Assembly (NCBI RefSeq): GCF_900199705.1
Contig: NZ_LT904908.1
Span: forward strand, 1,137,096 to 1,201,095
Origin: Collinsella provencensis
Lineage (GTDB): Bacteria; Actinomycetota; Coriobacteriia; Coriobacteriales; Coriobacteriaceae
Reading direction: 5' to 3'
Length of the DNA: 64,000 bases
In this document: positions 43,709 to 53,200 of the stretch, one piece after another
How positions within the stretch are numbered: the first letter of the stretch is position 1
Layout of the letters: each line of letters opens with the position of its first letter
Notes under the pieces: model-generated
Database searches by the model: none
Told to the model about the DNA's origin: nothing
The model's input: the letters and a program-made list of their open reading frames with translations, nothing else
Translations under genes and position numbers: made by a program

Positions 43709-45052
43709 CTAGAACTCCAGCTGCTCAAGGCGGTCGAAAATCGGGTCGATGCGCGTGAGGAAATCCCATGGATCGAAAATCTCGTCCAGCTTTTCGGCAG
43801 AAACGGTGCACTCCGGATCGGCCTCAAGACGTTCGCGCAGGTTAGGACCATCAACCGCCGCATGGACATCGTCCCAAACCGCCATGGAGTTGCGCTGGAC
43901 GATCTTGTAGGCATCCTCGCGCGTGATCCCCGTGTCGACCAACGCCAGCAGCACCTTGGACGAGAAGATCAGGCCGCGCGTGAAATCGAGATTCGCCTTC
44001 ATGCGGGCGGGATAGAGAATCAAACCGTCGACGATGCGGATGAGACAGGTGAGCATATGGTCGAGCGCGATAAAGCTGTCGGCCTGCGCCACGCGCTCCG
44101 CGCTGGAATGCGAGATGTCGCGCTCGTGCCAGAGCGCCACGTTGTCAAAGGCGACCTGCGCGTTAGCCTTGACCACGCGAGAAAGGCCGCAGACCTTCTC
44201 GAGCGTGATGGGGTTGCGCTTATGCGGCATGGCTGAGCTGCCCTTTTGTCCTTTGCGGAACGGCTCCTCGGCTTCAAGGGTGTCCGTCTTTTGCAGATTG
44301 CGAATCTCGGTGGCAATGCGGTCGCAGGTAGCGGCCGTGGTGGCAAGCACGCCCGCCAGGTACGCGTGGTGATCGCGCGAAATGACCTGCGTGGAGAGTG
44401 GGTCGGCATCCAATCCCATGTGCTCGCACACGTACTGCTCTACGAACGGGTCGATGGAGCTGTAGGTACCCACCGCGCCGGAAATCGCACCGAACGAAAC
44501 GTTCTTGCGCGCGTCGAGCAAGCGATCGAGGTCGCGTTTAAGCTCCCACGCCCAACTGCCGAACTTCATGCCAAAAGTCATGGGCTCGGCGTGAATACCG
44601 TGGGTGCGGCCCACGCACAGGGTGTTGCGCTCCTCAAAGGCGCGACGACGGCAAATCTCGCCGAGCTTGCGCACGTCTTCGATGATGATGTCGGTAGCCT
44701 GCACGAGCTGATAGCACAACGCGGTGTCACCCAGATCGGAGCTGGTCATGCCATAGTGCACCCAGCGGCTGGGTTTGGGCTCACCCTCGGGAACATCGGC
44801 ATCCACATAGGAGCCCATATTGGTGAGGAACGCGATGACGTCGTGGTGCGTCACGGCTTCAATCTCGTCGACCTCTTCCTTGTTGAAGGAGGCGTGCTCG
44901 AGAATCCAAGCGGCCTCCTCCTTGGTGATGCCGCAATCGCCCAGCTCGGCATGGGCCTCGCACGCAAGCACCTCGATTTCTTGCCAAATCGCGTATTTAT
45001 TTTCGAGTGAGAAGATGTGTCCCATTTCCGGACGCGTGTAGCGATCGATCAT
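43709..45052 (-). CDS. purB: Adenylosuccinate lyase PurB
   Basis: A 447-residue tetrameric lyase acting twice in purine synthesis (SAICAR to AICAR, and adenylosuccinate to AMP). Marks: IDRYTRPEMGHIFSLENKYA at the start, HHDVIAFL (first catalytic His region), GRTHGIHAEPMTFGMK, and the flexible signature loop KGSSAMPHKRNPITLE. Start at 45052 follows AAAGGAG. Confidence 0.96.
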   Translation of the reverse strand: MIDRYTRPEMGHIFSLENKYAIWQEIEVLACEAHAELGDCGITKEEAAWILEHASFNKEEVDEIEAVTHHDVIAFLTNMGSYVDADVPEGEPKPSRWVHYGMTSSDLGDTALCYQLVQATDIIIEDVRKLGEICRRRAFEERNTLCVGRTHGIHAEPMTFGMKFGSWAWELKRDLDRLLDARKNVSFGAISGAVGTYSSIDPFVEQYVCEHMGLDADPLSTQVISRDHHAYLAGVLATTAATCDRIATEIRNLQKTDTLEAEEPFRKGQKGSSAMPHKRNPITLEKVCGLSRVVKANAQVAFDNVALWHERDISHSSAERVAQADSFIALDHMLTCLIRIVDGLILYPARMKANLDFTRGLIFSSKVLLALVDTGITREDAYKIVQRNSMAVWDDVHAAVDGPNLRERLEADPECTVSAEKLDEIFDPWDFLTRIDPIFDRLEQLEF

Positions 45053-45175
45053 ATGCGCTCCTTTGATGCCCGCACGAAACGGGCGACTCGGCTTGCAACC
45101 TACGGATATTCGTATTGTACGGTAATCGTTTGCCGAGCGGACGCTGTAGATATGGGCGCAAAGGACTCTTTATGC

Positions 45176-45383
45176 CACAATCGACGGTTATGCATGCTGA
45201 AACAATGCATCAGTAATCTGTCCATGAAGGCTCGTCGTGCCAAAATCGACGGTTATGCACGGATTCCTTTAATCTGCTCGAGTATACGGAATATACGCAT
45301 GCTTTCTACCTGCGGTTTCTCTATCTGAACACCCCTGTCTACTCTGCCCATCCACGGAAAACACCACACAACCGTCAATTTTG
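45176..45383. repeat. Palindromic element D with an extra left arm
   Basis: The main unit 45240-45383 has arms CCAAAATCGACGGTTATGCA and an AACCGTCAATTTTG right arm, related to type A arms. On the minus strand it has GAGTAGAC (45337-45344) and GCAGGTA (45307-45313), 23 nt apart. A second left arm (ACAATCGACGGTTATGCATG, about 45177-45196) stands in front, so this may be a nested or partly duplicated copy. No gene lies in 45053-45418. Confidence 0.8.
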
Positions 45384-45418
45384 AGCTTTTCGCCGTGCAC
45401 TGGTGCGCTCCGCAGACC

Positions 45419-46765
45419 TTACCGCGGAATCCATACAACAAAACGCGTGCCCACTCCCTCGCGCGAAACGAGCTCGATCGAGCCGCCGTGTGCATCCACA
45501 ATCCACTTGGCAATCGAAAGACCCAAACCGCTGCCGGAAGCGCCCGTCTCACGCGCCGCGTCCGCCCGCCAAAAGCGCTCAAATACGTGGTGCGCATCCT
45601 CGGCGCTCATTCCCACGCCTGTATCTCGGACACTGTAGCCCACCGTGGCACCATCGCATTCCACACCCAAGCTGATTTCCGACCCCTCGTTCGAGTACTT
45701 CGCCGCGTTTTGAATAATGATCCGCATGGATTGCTTGATCATAGCCACATCGATCTCGGCCTCAAAACGCGGGTCGGCAGCGCACGCCGTCTCGTCAAAC
45801 GCCAGCGTATACACGTGTGTGGCGTCGATCATGGTGTACTCTTCCCACACCTCGGCCACAATGCCGGCGAGGTTGGCGCGCGAGCGCGTGATGGTATTAC
45901 GCCCCGAATCACCGCGTGCCAGGAAAAGCAGCTGCTCAACCAGCTCCCGCATGTGTTCGCCCTCGGCTTTGAGCGCGGCGATGGACTCATCAAGCACCTC
46001 GGGGTCGTTTTTGCCCCAGCGATCGAGCATGTTCACGTAGCCCTGCACCACGGCAATAGGTGTGCGCAGCTCGTGACTCGCATCGGACACGAAGCGCATC
46101 TGCTGAATCTTCGCCTCCTGCATTTGCCGCAAAAGCGTGTTGAGCGCGACCTCGATGCTCGCAAGATCCTTGTCGCCGGTCACGACCTGCGGGGAGTCCA
46201 CGCTGGCTCGCTCGATGGCCTGTTCCAGGCTTTCGATCTTGTTCGCATTGGTGAGGTCCATGTTGCCCAAGATTTCGGCGCGCACTGCGAGGTCGTTCAG
46301 GGGTTGGAGATTGCGGCGCACGCGGCGCGTGTCGCCGAACACGTCAAAAAGACTTCCGACCTCGATAAGTCCGAGCATGAGAAATGCCGGCCACGCTGCC
46401 GTGATGTCACGCCCAATGGGAAATGTGCCGACCTTGTCTCCGTATTGCGAGACGGTCATCTCGAGCTCCGGAAGGTGAATGGGGTCCGCATCCGGGCCAA
46501 TCTCCACCTCCAGGCCGGAGACCGGTCGCCAGGACAAGCCGGTCCATGAACCAAACCCGCCTTCGGGCAAATCTCGTGCGTAGGAAGAAAGCAGCGCGAT
46601 CAGGAGCACGAGCACCATAAGCGCGTCCACCGCCAACCAACGAAGAGCACGACGCCACCAAAAACCCCAGCTCACATGCCATGCAATAGAGGAAAAGCGA
46701 CGTGCGCTTGCGCGCTGCTTGTTCTCAAACTGGTCCTGCGTTGTCTTGGACTTATTTGACCGCAT
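45419..46765 (-). CDS. Sensor histidine kinase
   Basis: A 448-residue membrane kinase. Two membrane helices (about 48-65 and about 135-155) flank an outside loop of about 70 residues. A HAMP-like linker leads to HisKA with RFVSDASHELRTPIAVVQGY (phospho-His near 246), then the ATPase: N-box IIIQNAAKYSNEG, G1 DTGVGM, G2 SGSGLGLSIAKWI. Start at 46765 overlaps the response-regulator gene by 14 bases. The stimulus is unknown. Confidence 0.93.
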   Translation of the reverse strand: MRSNKSKTTQDQFENKQRASARRFSSIAWHVSWGFWWRRALRWLAVDALMVLVLLIALLSSYARDLPEGGFGSWTGLSWRPVSGLEVEIGPDADPIHLPELEMTVSQYGDKVGTFPIGRDITAAWPAFLMLGLIEVGSLFDVFGDTRRVRRNLQPLNDLAVRAEILGNMDLTNANKIESLEQAIERASVDSPQVVTGDKDLASIEVALNTLLRQMQEAKIQQMRFVSDASHELRTPIAVVQGYVNMLDRWGKNDPEVLDESIAALKAEGEHMRELVEQLLFLARGDSGRNTITRSRANLAGIVAEVWEEYTMIDATHVYTLAFDETACAADPRFEAEIDVAMIKQSMRIIIQNAAKYSNEGSEISLGVECDGATVGYSVRDTGVGMSAEDAHHVFERFWRADAARETGASGSGLGLSIAKWIVDAHGGSIELVSREGVGTRFVVWIPR

Positions 46766-47480
46766 AACCAACCCCTCGCACCGTGGTGATGAGCTTGATG
46801 CCAAAGCGGTCATCGAGCTTGGCGCGCAAACGCGCGATGTGCACGTCGATCACGTTGGTTTCGCCCACGAACTCATAGCCGAGCGCCTCGTGCGCAAGAG
46901 CGGCACGAGACATCACGCGACCCTCATGCGCCATAAGGGCGCGGAGTATCTCGAACTCGCGATTGGTCAGTTCAACCGGTTCGCCCGCAACCGTGACTTC
47001 ATGACGGTCGACATCGAGCGTGACGCCGTTGACCTCAAGCACGGGCGTTTCGGGCTCGACGGCCGCAATGAGCGAGCCCTCGCCCGAACCTGCCCGCGCG
47101 CCTTGCATCTCCCACGCGAGCTCGTGGCGCTTGAGCGCAACGCGCACGCGAGCCAGGAGCTCCTCGATGACAAACGGCTTGGTGATGTAGTCGTCCGCCC
47201 CGGCGTCAAGACCGGCGACCTTATCCATCACGGCATCGCGGGCCGTGAGCATGATCACCGGCGTGGTTCCCTCGCGACGAATCCGACGGAGCACTTCCAT
47301 GCCATTAAGCTGCGGCAAAAGGACATCTAGCAAAACCAGGTCGAACTCGCCGCTCACGGCGCGGTCGGCACCCGTTCGGCCGTCCGCCGCAAGCTCAACC
47401 GCGTAGCCCTCGTGTTCGAGCTCGAGCTGCACAAAACGGGCAATCTTCTCTTCGTCTTCTACCAGCAGAATCTTAGTCAT
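46752..47480 (-). CDS. OmpR-family response regulator
   Basis: A 242-residue regulator. Receiver domain: acidic pair in LLVEDEEKIARF, phospho-Asp in LVLLDVLLPQLNG (near residue 51), Thr in IMLTARDA, and Lys in DYITKPF. After a linker longer than usual (about 125-145) comes the OmpR winged helix with LTNREFEILRALMAHEGRV, NVIDVHIARLRAKL, and TVRGVGYAVK. It pairs with the kinase downstream. Targets are unknown; the DUF4342 gene just upstream is a possible member of the same regulon. Confidence 0.95.
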   Translation of the reverse strand: MTKILLVEDEEKIARFVQLELEHEGYAVELAADGRTGADRAVSGEFDLVLLDVLLPQLNGMEVLRRIRREGTTPVIMLTARDAVMDKVAGLDAGADDYITKPFVIEELLARVRVALKRHELAWEMQGARAGSGEGSLIAAVEPETPVLEVNGVTLDVDRHEVTVAGEPVELTNREFEILRALMAHEGRVMSRAALAHEALGYEFVGETNVIDVHIARLRAKLDDRFGIKLITTVRGVGYAVK

Positions 47481-47517
47481 TGCTCGATGCGCTCCTCACG
47501 CTCGACGTGGCCCAACA

Positions 47518-48072
47518 CTAGTCGTTGCTTGTAACGTCCCTCTTGATGTCATCGGCAACGTCGGCGGCCCTGTCCATCATGTCGTTGATGTCAACCGATG
47601 TGGACTTGGTTCCTTCGATACGATAACGCAGGCCGAAAAACAAGCCGATGATGAGCAGCCAAATGGTTGCTCCCCAAAAAATGAGACCGAGGATTGGAAT
47701 GAGAACGGGAACGCGCACTACTTCTTCATGGTTCTGCAGGGCGACGAACTGCACCTCCACGCCGCGGCGGCAAAGGCGCTTCATCGCCTCCCAGAATCGA
47801 TCGACGCGCTCGCCCACGCGCGACTTCTTGCTTGATTCCTCGTAAACCGCCTGCGCTTCAACCATCTCTGCCGACACCACGGGGATATCGTTTGGCTCCA
47901 CCGGGGTTCCCGTCGAGGCCTGAGCGCTCTTCGTCGCGGTCTTACCAGCGCGCTCGAGCCAGATAATCGCGTCGAGAACGTCCTCGCCGCACGCGTCGAG
48001 CGCCGCTTTGGCGTCTTCGTAGCTCACACCCGTCTTCTCGCGAATGAGCTCGACTTTTTCCATCTTGTCCAT
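47518..48072 (-). CDS. DUF4342/UBA-like domain membrane protein
   Basis: 184 residues. The first 42 form a UBA-like DUF4342 domain (VELIREKTGVSYEDAKAALD, then DAIIWLERAGK). A disordered linker precedes a second conserved part that begins VEVQFVALQNHEEVVRVPVL and runs into one membrane helix (IPILGLIFWGATIWLLIIGLFF). A short helical tail follows. The function of the family is unknown. Start at 48072 with GAAAGG. It is 37 nt upstream of the response-regulator gene. Confidence 0.82.
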   Translation of the reverse strand: MDKMEKVELIREKTGVSYEDAKAALDACGEDVLDAIIWLERAGKTATKSAQASTGTPVEPNDIPVVSAEMVEAQAVYEESSKKSRVGERVDRFWEAMKRLCRRGVEVQFVALQNHEEVVRVPVLIPILGLIFWGATIWLLIIGLFFGLRYRIEGTKSTSVDINDMMDRAADVADDIKRDVTSND

Positions 48073-48381
48073 GGTGCATCCTTTCGTGTGACCACCGCCG
48101 TCGCGCGTTCGGCCGTCTTGCCGGCGCGCGCTTGTTTGACAGCTCACATGGTCGCAAACACAGGTTAATGCACCCTGACCGCAAGATTAAGACCAGATTA
48201 AGATTGGACGCAGATACAGGGGCGGCAGGGGCAGAATCCGCTATCCGACGCTGCTCGCTTGCGTGACTGCGTCGTAAATCGCGCTCGTGCGCTTCTGAGT
48301 TATACCGAGGAAGAAATCACAGGCACAAGCGTTACGGGTTCGAGGACTATACATTTTCTCGAACCCGCTTTGCGCAATTAG

Positions 48382-48516
48382 GCAGGGTTTTTGCATTACT
48401 TTCCCGTTTCGTAGAGTAGACATGTCTTTTTGCGAAAAACGCACCTCATCTACCTGCGATCTTGTCTTTGCATTTTTCGGTCTACTTCGCAAAAACCGAA
48501 ACCGATGCAAAAAACC
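48382..48516. repeat. Palindromic element E
   Basis: Outer arms GTTTTTGCAT and ATGCAAAAAAC with imperfect inner pairing. Read on the minus strand, AAGTAGAC (48480-48487) precedes GCAGGTA (48451-48457) by 22 nt. A second GAGTAGAC (plus, 48414-48421) mirrors it. The rest of the gap 48073-48567 holds no gene I can support. Confidence 0.7.
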
Positions 48517-48567
48517 TACTGTATTGTGCAGCGCATCGCCTCATCGCCGCGCGCCGCCCCAACGTGT

Positions 48568-49323
48568 TTAGAAATCGAGCACTTCGCCCACGTTTGCTGC
48601 AATGCAGGCGTGGGCGCTTGCGTCGCGCGGGGTCGGCGTGCGGTTGATGATGGCAACATGGTCGCCGCTAAAGTAATCGATGAGTCCCGCCGCCGGATAC
48701 ACCGACAGGCTGGTGCCCGCGATTACCAGCAGGTCAGCATGTGCAATGGCACGTACAGCTCCCGTCACCGTCGTGTCGTCAAGCGCTTCTTCGTACAGCA
48801 CCACGTCTGGCTTCACCACGGCGCCGCACTTCGGACAATGAGGCGCGCCGTCGGAGCTGCGTTTGCGCAGGTCCAGCAGCTCCTCCACCGTATAGGGAGC
48901 GCCGCAACCCATGCAGTAGTTGCGCCACACGCTGCCGTGCAGCTCAAACACGTTGTGGCTGCCCGCCTTCTGATGCAGGCCATCGATGTTTTGGGTTACC
49001 ACGGCCGAAAGCGTTCCCTCGCGCTCCAGTTCAGCCAGCTTGCGGTGTGCCGCGTTGGGCTGGGCGTCTAACGCCAACATGCGGTCGCAGTAGAAATCGA
49101 AAAACTCATGAGGTCGAGCGTCGAAAAAACTGCGCGAGACGATCGTTTCGGGAGGATAGGCGTAGCGCTGCGCATACAATCCATCAGCACTGCGGAAATC
49201 GGGAATGCCGCTTTCGGTGGAAACGCCAGCGCCGCCGAAGAACACCATACGTCCCGGTTTGCACGTGCGAATCCAGGTGCGGAGCTGCTCAATGTCGTGT
49301 TGCGTGCGCTCGTCGACTTCCAT
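48568..49323 (-). CDS. Sirtuin-type NAD-dependent protein deacylase
   Basis: A 251-residue Sir2 protein that removes acyl groups from lysines using NAD. Marks: GRMVFFGGAGVSTESGIPDF, AVVTQNIDGLHQKAG, the catalytic His in FELHGSVW, the zinc Cys pairs CMGC and CPKC, KPDVVLYEE, and LVIAGTSLSVYPA. Tyr and Arg residues of class III sirtuins (Y-x-x-R) would suggest desuccinylation; I see AQRYAYP but not a clear match. Start at 49323 follows AGAGGG. Confidence 0.93.
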   Translation of the reverse strand: MEVDERTQHDIEQLRTWIRTCKPGRMVFFGGAGVSTESGIPDFRSADGLYAQRYAYPPETIVSRSFFDARPHEFFDFYCDRMLALDAQPNAAHRKLAELEREGTLSAVVTQNIDGLHQKAGSHNVFELHGSVWRNYCMGCGAPYTVEELLDLRKRSSDGAPHCPKCGAVVKPDVVLYEEALDDTTVTGAVRAIAHADLLVIAGTSLSVYPAAGLIDYFSGDHVAIINRTPTPRDASAHACIAANVGEVLDF

Positions 49324-49350
49324 ACTGCCCTCTTTCACGTTGGCGAAACG

Positions 49351-49379
49351 AAAAACGCCGACCTGGTAGGGCCGGCGTC
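49351..49379 (-). terminator. Terminator of tRNA-Gly
   Basis: On the minus strand GACGCCGG... pairs with ...CGGCGT and is followed by TTTTCG. It separates the tRNA from sir2. Confidence 0.8.
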
Positions 49380-49387
49380 AAATTCAA

Positions 49388-49462
49388 TGGAGCGGGTAAC
49401 GGGACTCGAACCCGCGAATGTCAGCTTGGGAAGCTGATGCCTTACCACTTGGCGATACCCGC
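49388..49462 (-). tRNA. tRNA-Gly (CCC)
   Basis: A 75-nt tRNA; acceptor GCGGGTA/TACCCGC, U73, encoded CCA. The anticodon loop TTCCCAA gives CCC (codon GGG). T-arm CGGGTTCGAGTCCCG. Confidence 0.95.
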
Positions 49463-49595
49463 ATGGGATTTGATTATAGCCTACCAGCAGCGCAGCGCGT
49501 AACAATCATCGAATAAGCGCTTTCAGGATTGGCATACTTGAACAAAGTTAAACGATAATGGTCAGTATGGATAAACTTAAAAGAGGTAGGTGCAC

Positions 49596-50012
49596 ATGGC
49601 GACAGTCGGTGAGAACATACGGCGGTATCGGGAGGCGCGGGGCATGAGCGCGACGGGACTCGCCGAGAAGGCCGGCATGACCGGAGACGAAATCCTGCAC
49701 TGCGAGGACGGCGAGCTCTTACCAAGCGAAGATCAGGTGGCGGCAATCGCGCAGGCGCTCGACGTGTCGCCGAGGATGCTCGCAGACCACGGCATTAACG
49801 GCGCAAATGACCTGGTGGCAGCCCTATTGCAGCTCGAGGACGAGTTCGGTCTCGTCCCCGACATGTGCGACGGCGGTCTTTGGATCGACCACACGGCCAA
49901 GAACGCGCAGGAGGTTGACTCCGCGATCGGAGCTTGGGGCGTGATGCGCCACCGCCTCATCACCGGCGAGATCACCCAAGAGGAATACGACGCCTGGAGG
50001 CGGAAATTCTAG
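49596..50012 (+). CDS. XRE-family helix-turn-helix regulator
   Basis: 138 residues. The N-terminal HTH (about 5-60) reads GENIRRYREARGMSATGLAE, then EILHCEDGELLPSEDQVAAI and ALDVSPRMLADHG. The C-terminal half (LLQLEDEFGLVPDMCDGGLW and EITQEEYDAWRRKF) is a small domain I do not recognise. Start at 49596 after AAGAGGT; a GTG two codons earlier is possible. Targets are unknown. Confidence 0.82.
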   Translation: MATVGENIRRYREARGMSATGLAEKAGMTGDEILHCEDGELLPSEDQVAAIAQALDVSPRMLADHGINGANDLVAALLQLEDEFGLVPDMCDGGLWIDHTAKNAQEVDSAIGAWGVMRHRLITGEITQEEYDAWRRKF

Positions 50013-50111
50013 CAAGCACTTCAGCTACCTCAACCTCCGCAAAGAGAGTCTCAATGACCCAGCACAACTAAACAGCGATTCAATTCGACATGCCCCAAAA
50101 TCTAAGCAAGA

Positions 50112-50148
50112 AAAAGGGAAGGCATCCACTCGGACACCTTCCCCTTTT
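50112..50148 (+). terminator. Terminator after the XRE gene, possibly bidirectional
   Basis: AAAAGGGAAGG pairs with CCTTCCCCTTTT around a 14-nt loop; A and T runs flank both sides, so it could also stop transcripts from the minus strand. Confidence 0.75.
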
Positions 50149-50227
50149 GCAAGCGCTCATCGCTCAACAGCGGGCAACCAGCCAGCTCCAGCTAGATAGT
50201 AAGCCGCCTAGCCACACCGCCTCACGT

Positions 50228-50256
50228 GTGGGTGGCAGAATCGCTCCGCCACCCAC
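50228..50256 (-). terminator. Hairpin after the giant adhesin gene
   Basis: GTGGGTGGC (50228-50236) and GCCACCCAC (50248-50256) form a strong 9-bp stem 14 nt past the adhesin stop; there is no T-run. Confidence 0.5.
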
Positions 50257-50269
50257 CAAACGCTGCGTC

Positions 50270-53200
50270 TTACTTCTTGCGGCGAATCGCCACGCCCGCG
50301 GCAACCGCACCGACTCCGACCGCTGCAATCGCAGCAAGGACGATACCGGGCAGCGCGTCACCCGTCTTGGGCATCTTCCCGTCTCCAGGCTTGCCATCAT
50401 TCGGAACCTCGACCTTGGTGTACGTGTTCTTGAACACGGGAGCGCCGTTGTCGCCCGCCGTCCAGTCGACCTTGAGCTTGCCGGTGCCCGGATCGGTCAC
50501 GGACACATGGTAGGTAAAGACCGTGTCGTCATAGGTAATACCCTCGGCATTGCCTTTGACCTCGCGAATCTCATAGTCGAACTCACCGGTCTCGGCATAC
50601 TCGATCGGCTTGAAGGAGATGTGCGCGACACCGCTCTTGTCTGGGGCAACGTTCTTGGCGGTCTGGATGACCTTGCCGTCCTGCACCAACTCGAACTCGA
50701 ACTCACCGGCCTTGATATCGCGACCATCCAACTGCTTGATAGCGTTGAAGGTAATGCTCGAAGGAGCAGCCTTGTACGAATTGACGAATTTCAGATCGGT
50801 GCCCTCAGCATCGGCGACAGACCACGCGATTTCAAGCACGCCGTCAAAGTCGACGTCCGTGGCAACGGCGGTGACATCGTACGAGCTTGCATCATACGTG
50901 ATGCCATCGCTCTCGTTCGGATCGACCTCAACCAAACGATATTGATGCGTGCCAGGCTTCTTGAAGGTAACGGCACCCATCTTCACGTTTCCGCTCTCGT
51001 CGTTTTTGCCCTTAGCCACAACTTGGCCGCTGGCAACATCAACAAGATCGAACTCGAACTCGCCATCAACCAGATCGCGGCCATCAAGCGTCTTAGTCAA
51101 AGTGAAGCCGCCCTCACCCGTCAAACTCGATTCCTTCGGGGTCGTGCTGTAGGTGTTGGTGAACTCGAATTGCGCTCCCTGATGGTCGGATTCCACACGC
51201 ATGTGGCCCTGGCCGTCGTCAGTCACCGTGAGCTTGAAGGTCTTGGTCGCCTGCGCATCGTTGGTAACGCCCGAAGCGGTACCGCTCTCGGTCACATGAT
51301 AGGTGAACGTCTTGGTGCGAGCACCATTCTCATCAGGGGTTACGCCATCAAGATAATCCTGCGTGAAGGTGATCTCGCCAAACCTCACGTCGCCGACAGC
51401 GTCGTTCTTCACCGAGGTGACATCGGGCAGCGGAGCTTCTTCCTCACCGGAAATCGTGAAGGTGAACTTGCCGTCGATAGTGGACACGGGCGCATCGCCA
51501 TCGAGCCATTTGGAACCAGAAGGCGTAAACGGAGCCGTGGAAGTATAGGTGTTCTCGAAAGGAAGCTCGTTCATGCCGGTCGGATATTCAACCGTGATGT
51601 CGAACACGCCGTCCCCATCGTCTACCAGCTTGACGACCACATTGAAGGATGTGACGTTGCCGGAGACAACGCCGGGCAGATTGCTCGTAACCTCGCTTAC
51701 CTTATATTGAAGCTCGTAGGTGATATTGCCGTCCGCATCAGCGGTCTTGACGGCCAAGCCATCGGCGACCGCCTTCTCCAAGCTCTCGCTCGTATACTGA
51801 ATCGGCTTGAACTCAACAGTGCCATCGGCAGCGTTCTTGCCCGAGGACACCTCGTTGCAACCCTTATCCTCAACGACAAAGCTGAACTCACCTGCGTCCT
51901 GGGGACGGCCCGTCAGCTCTTTGCCGGCGTCGATCTTCACGTTGCCATCTCCACCGAGGGTGCCGGAAGAACCATACCTGTTGACGAACTCGATCTCAGC
52001 GGCAGCAGCATCGCCATTTGCCGTCGAATACGTATACGTCTCGGCATTATCCTCGCTGTTCTTGTACACCGTCGTGGTGACCTCGAGAACGCCGGTCTCG
52101 TAATTGTCCTTGGTCGTGATGACCACGCCATATTCGGACTCATCATTGGTATAGCCCGTAGCGCCGCCAGTGCTCTCAACCACCGTATAGCTGTACGTCT
52201 TGCCGACATCCGCATGAGAGAACCTCACGCCCTCGCCGAAGGATTTCACCAACGACTTGTTGCCAGCTGTCGCGGCATCGGGGTTCTTGTATTCTTCGCC
52301 AGCCAAATCGATGCCGAATTTCTCGGCAGATGCCTGGTCACCGGGTTTCACCGTAATACCGAACTGGTTTGCAGCCATATCACGGCCGTTGAGGGTCTTG
52401 AATATGCTCAAGCCGCCCTTGGCACCGTAATCGAGTTCGGAAACATAGGTGTTCTCGAACTTTCGATTGAGAACCTGGGTAACCGATGCAGCAAGACGGC
52501 CGGTGGAGCTGCCGTTGCTGTCGAGGTCGGTCACATGAACCGTGAAGATCGCAACGTTAGAGGTGTAGGTGATGCCGTTAATGGTCTTGCCGCCATTGGT
52601 CTCAGTCACCTGATACGTGTAGTCGCCTATCTTGTCATACTTGATCGCACCGAAACCGAATGCGGCCTTGCCGTTCTTGAGGTCAGCCTTGGTAACGGTC
52701 GTCTTATCGTTTGCGGGCATAGGGGCACCTTGAGTCACAGCCTCGAGCGTGAACTCGAACCTATCGGAATCGATCCAATCGCGTCCAGTCAGCACCTTGT
52801 TCAGGCCCACCGCTGCAGCATCAGGAGCAAAGGTCGTTTCGGCTGCCTTGTACTCGTTGATGAACGGGAGCGTATAGACGTCCCTGCCACCAAGAGATGA
52901 CGGATTGATCTCGACATCTCCCCTGGTCACCTTGGTCTCGAGGTGCATGGAGCCGTCGCCGTCATCGATCGGGGTGATCTCCACCGTGTACACGGCGGAT
53001 TCGGTGTTGTAGGTCACGCCAGGAAGCTTCTTGTCGTCCGAAGGAATGACCTCGGTCACGGTATAGGTGAAGGTCTTGTCCATATCCTCTTGAGCAAAGG
53101 TCAGATTAGCGAGCTTGTTAGGCATGGAATACGCGACGCCAGCCGCCGTATCGGCCTCAACCGAGAAGCTCCTGTCGGTCGAAGAAAGCTTCTTCCGTGC

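Noticed and set aside
50090-52900. 936-residue open frame on the plus strand
   Set aside because: Also antisense to the adhesin repeats; composition is that of a complement of Gly/Asp/Thr-rich coding, with no recognisable domain.
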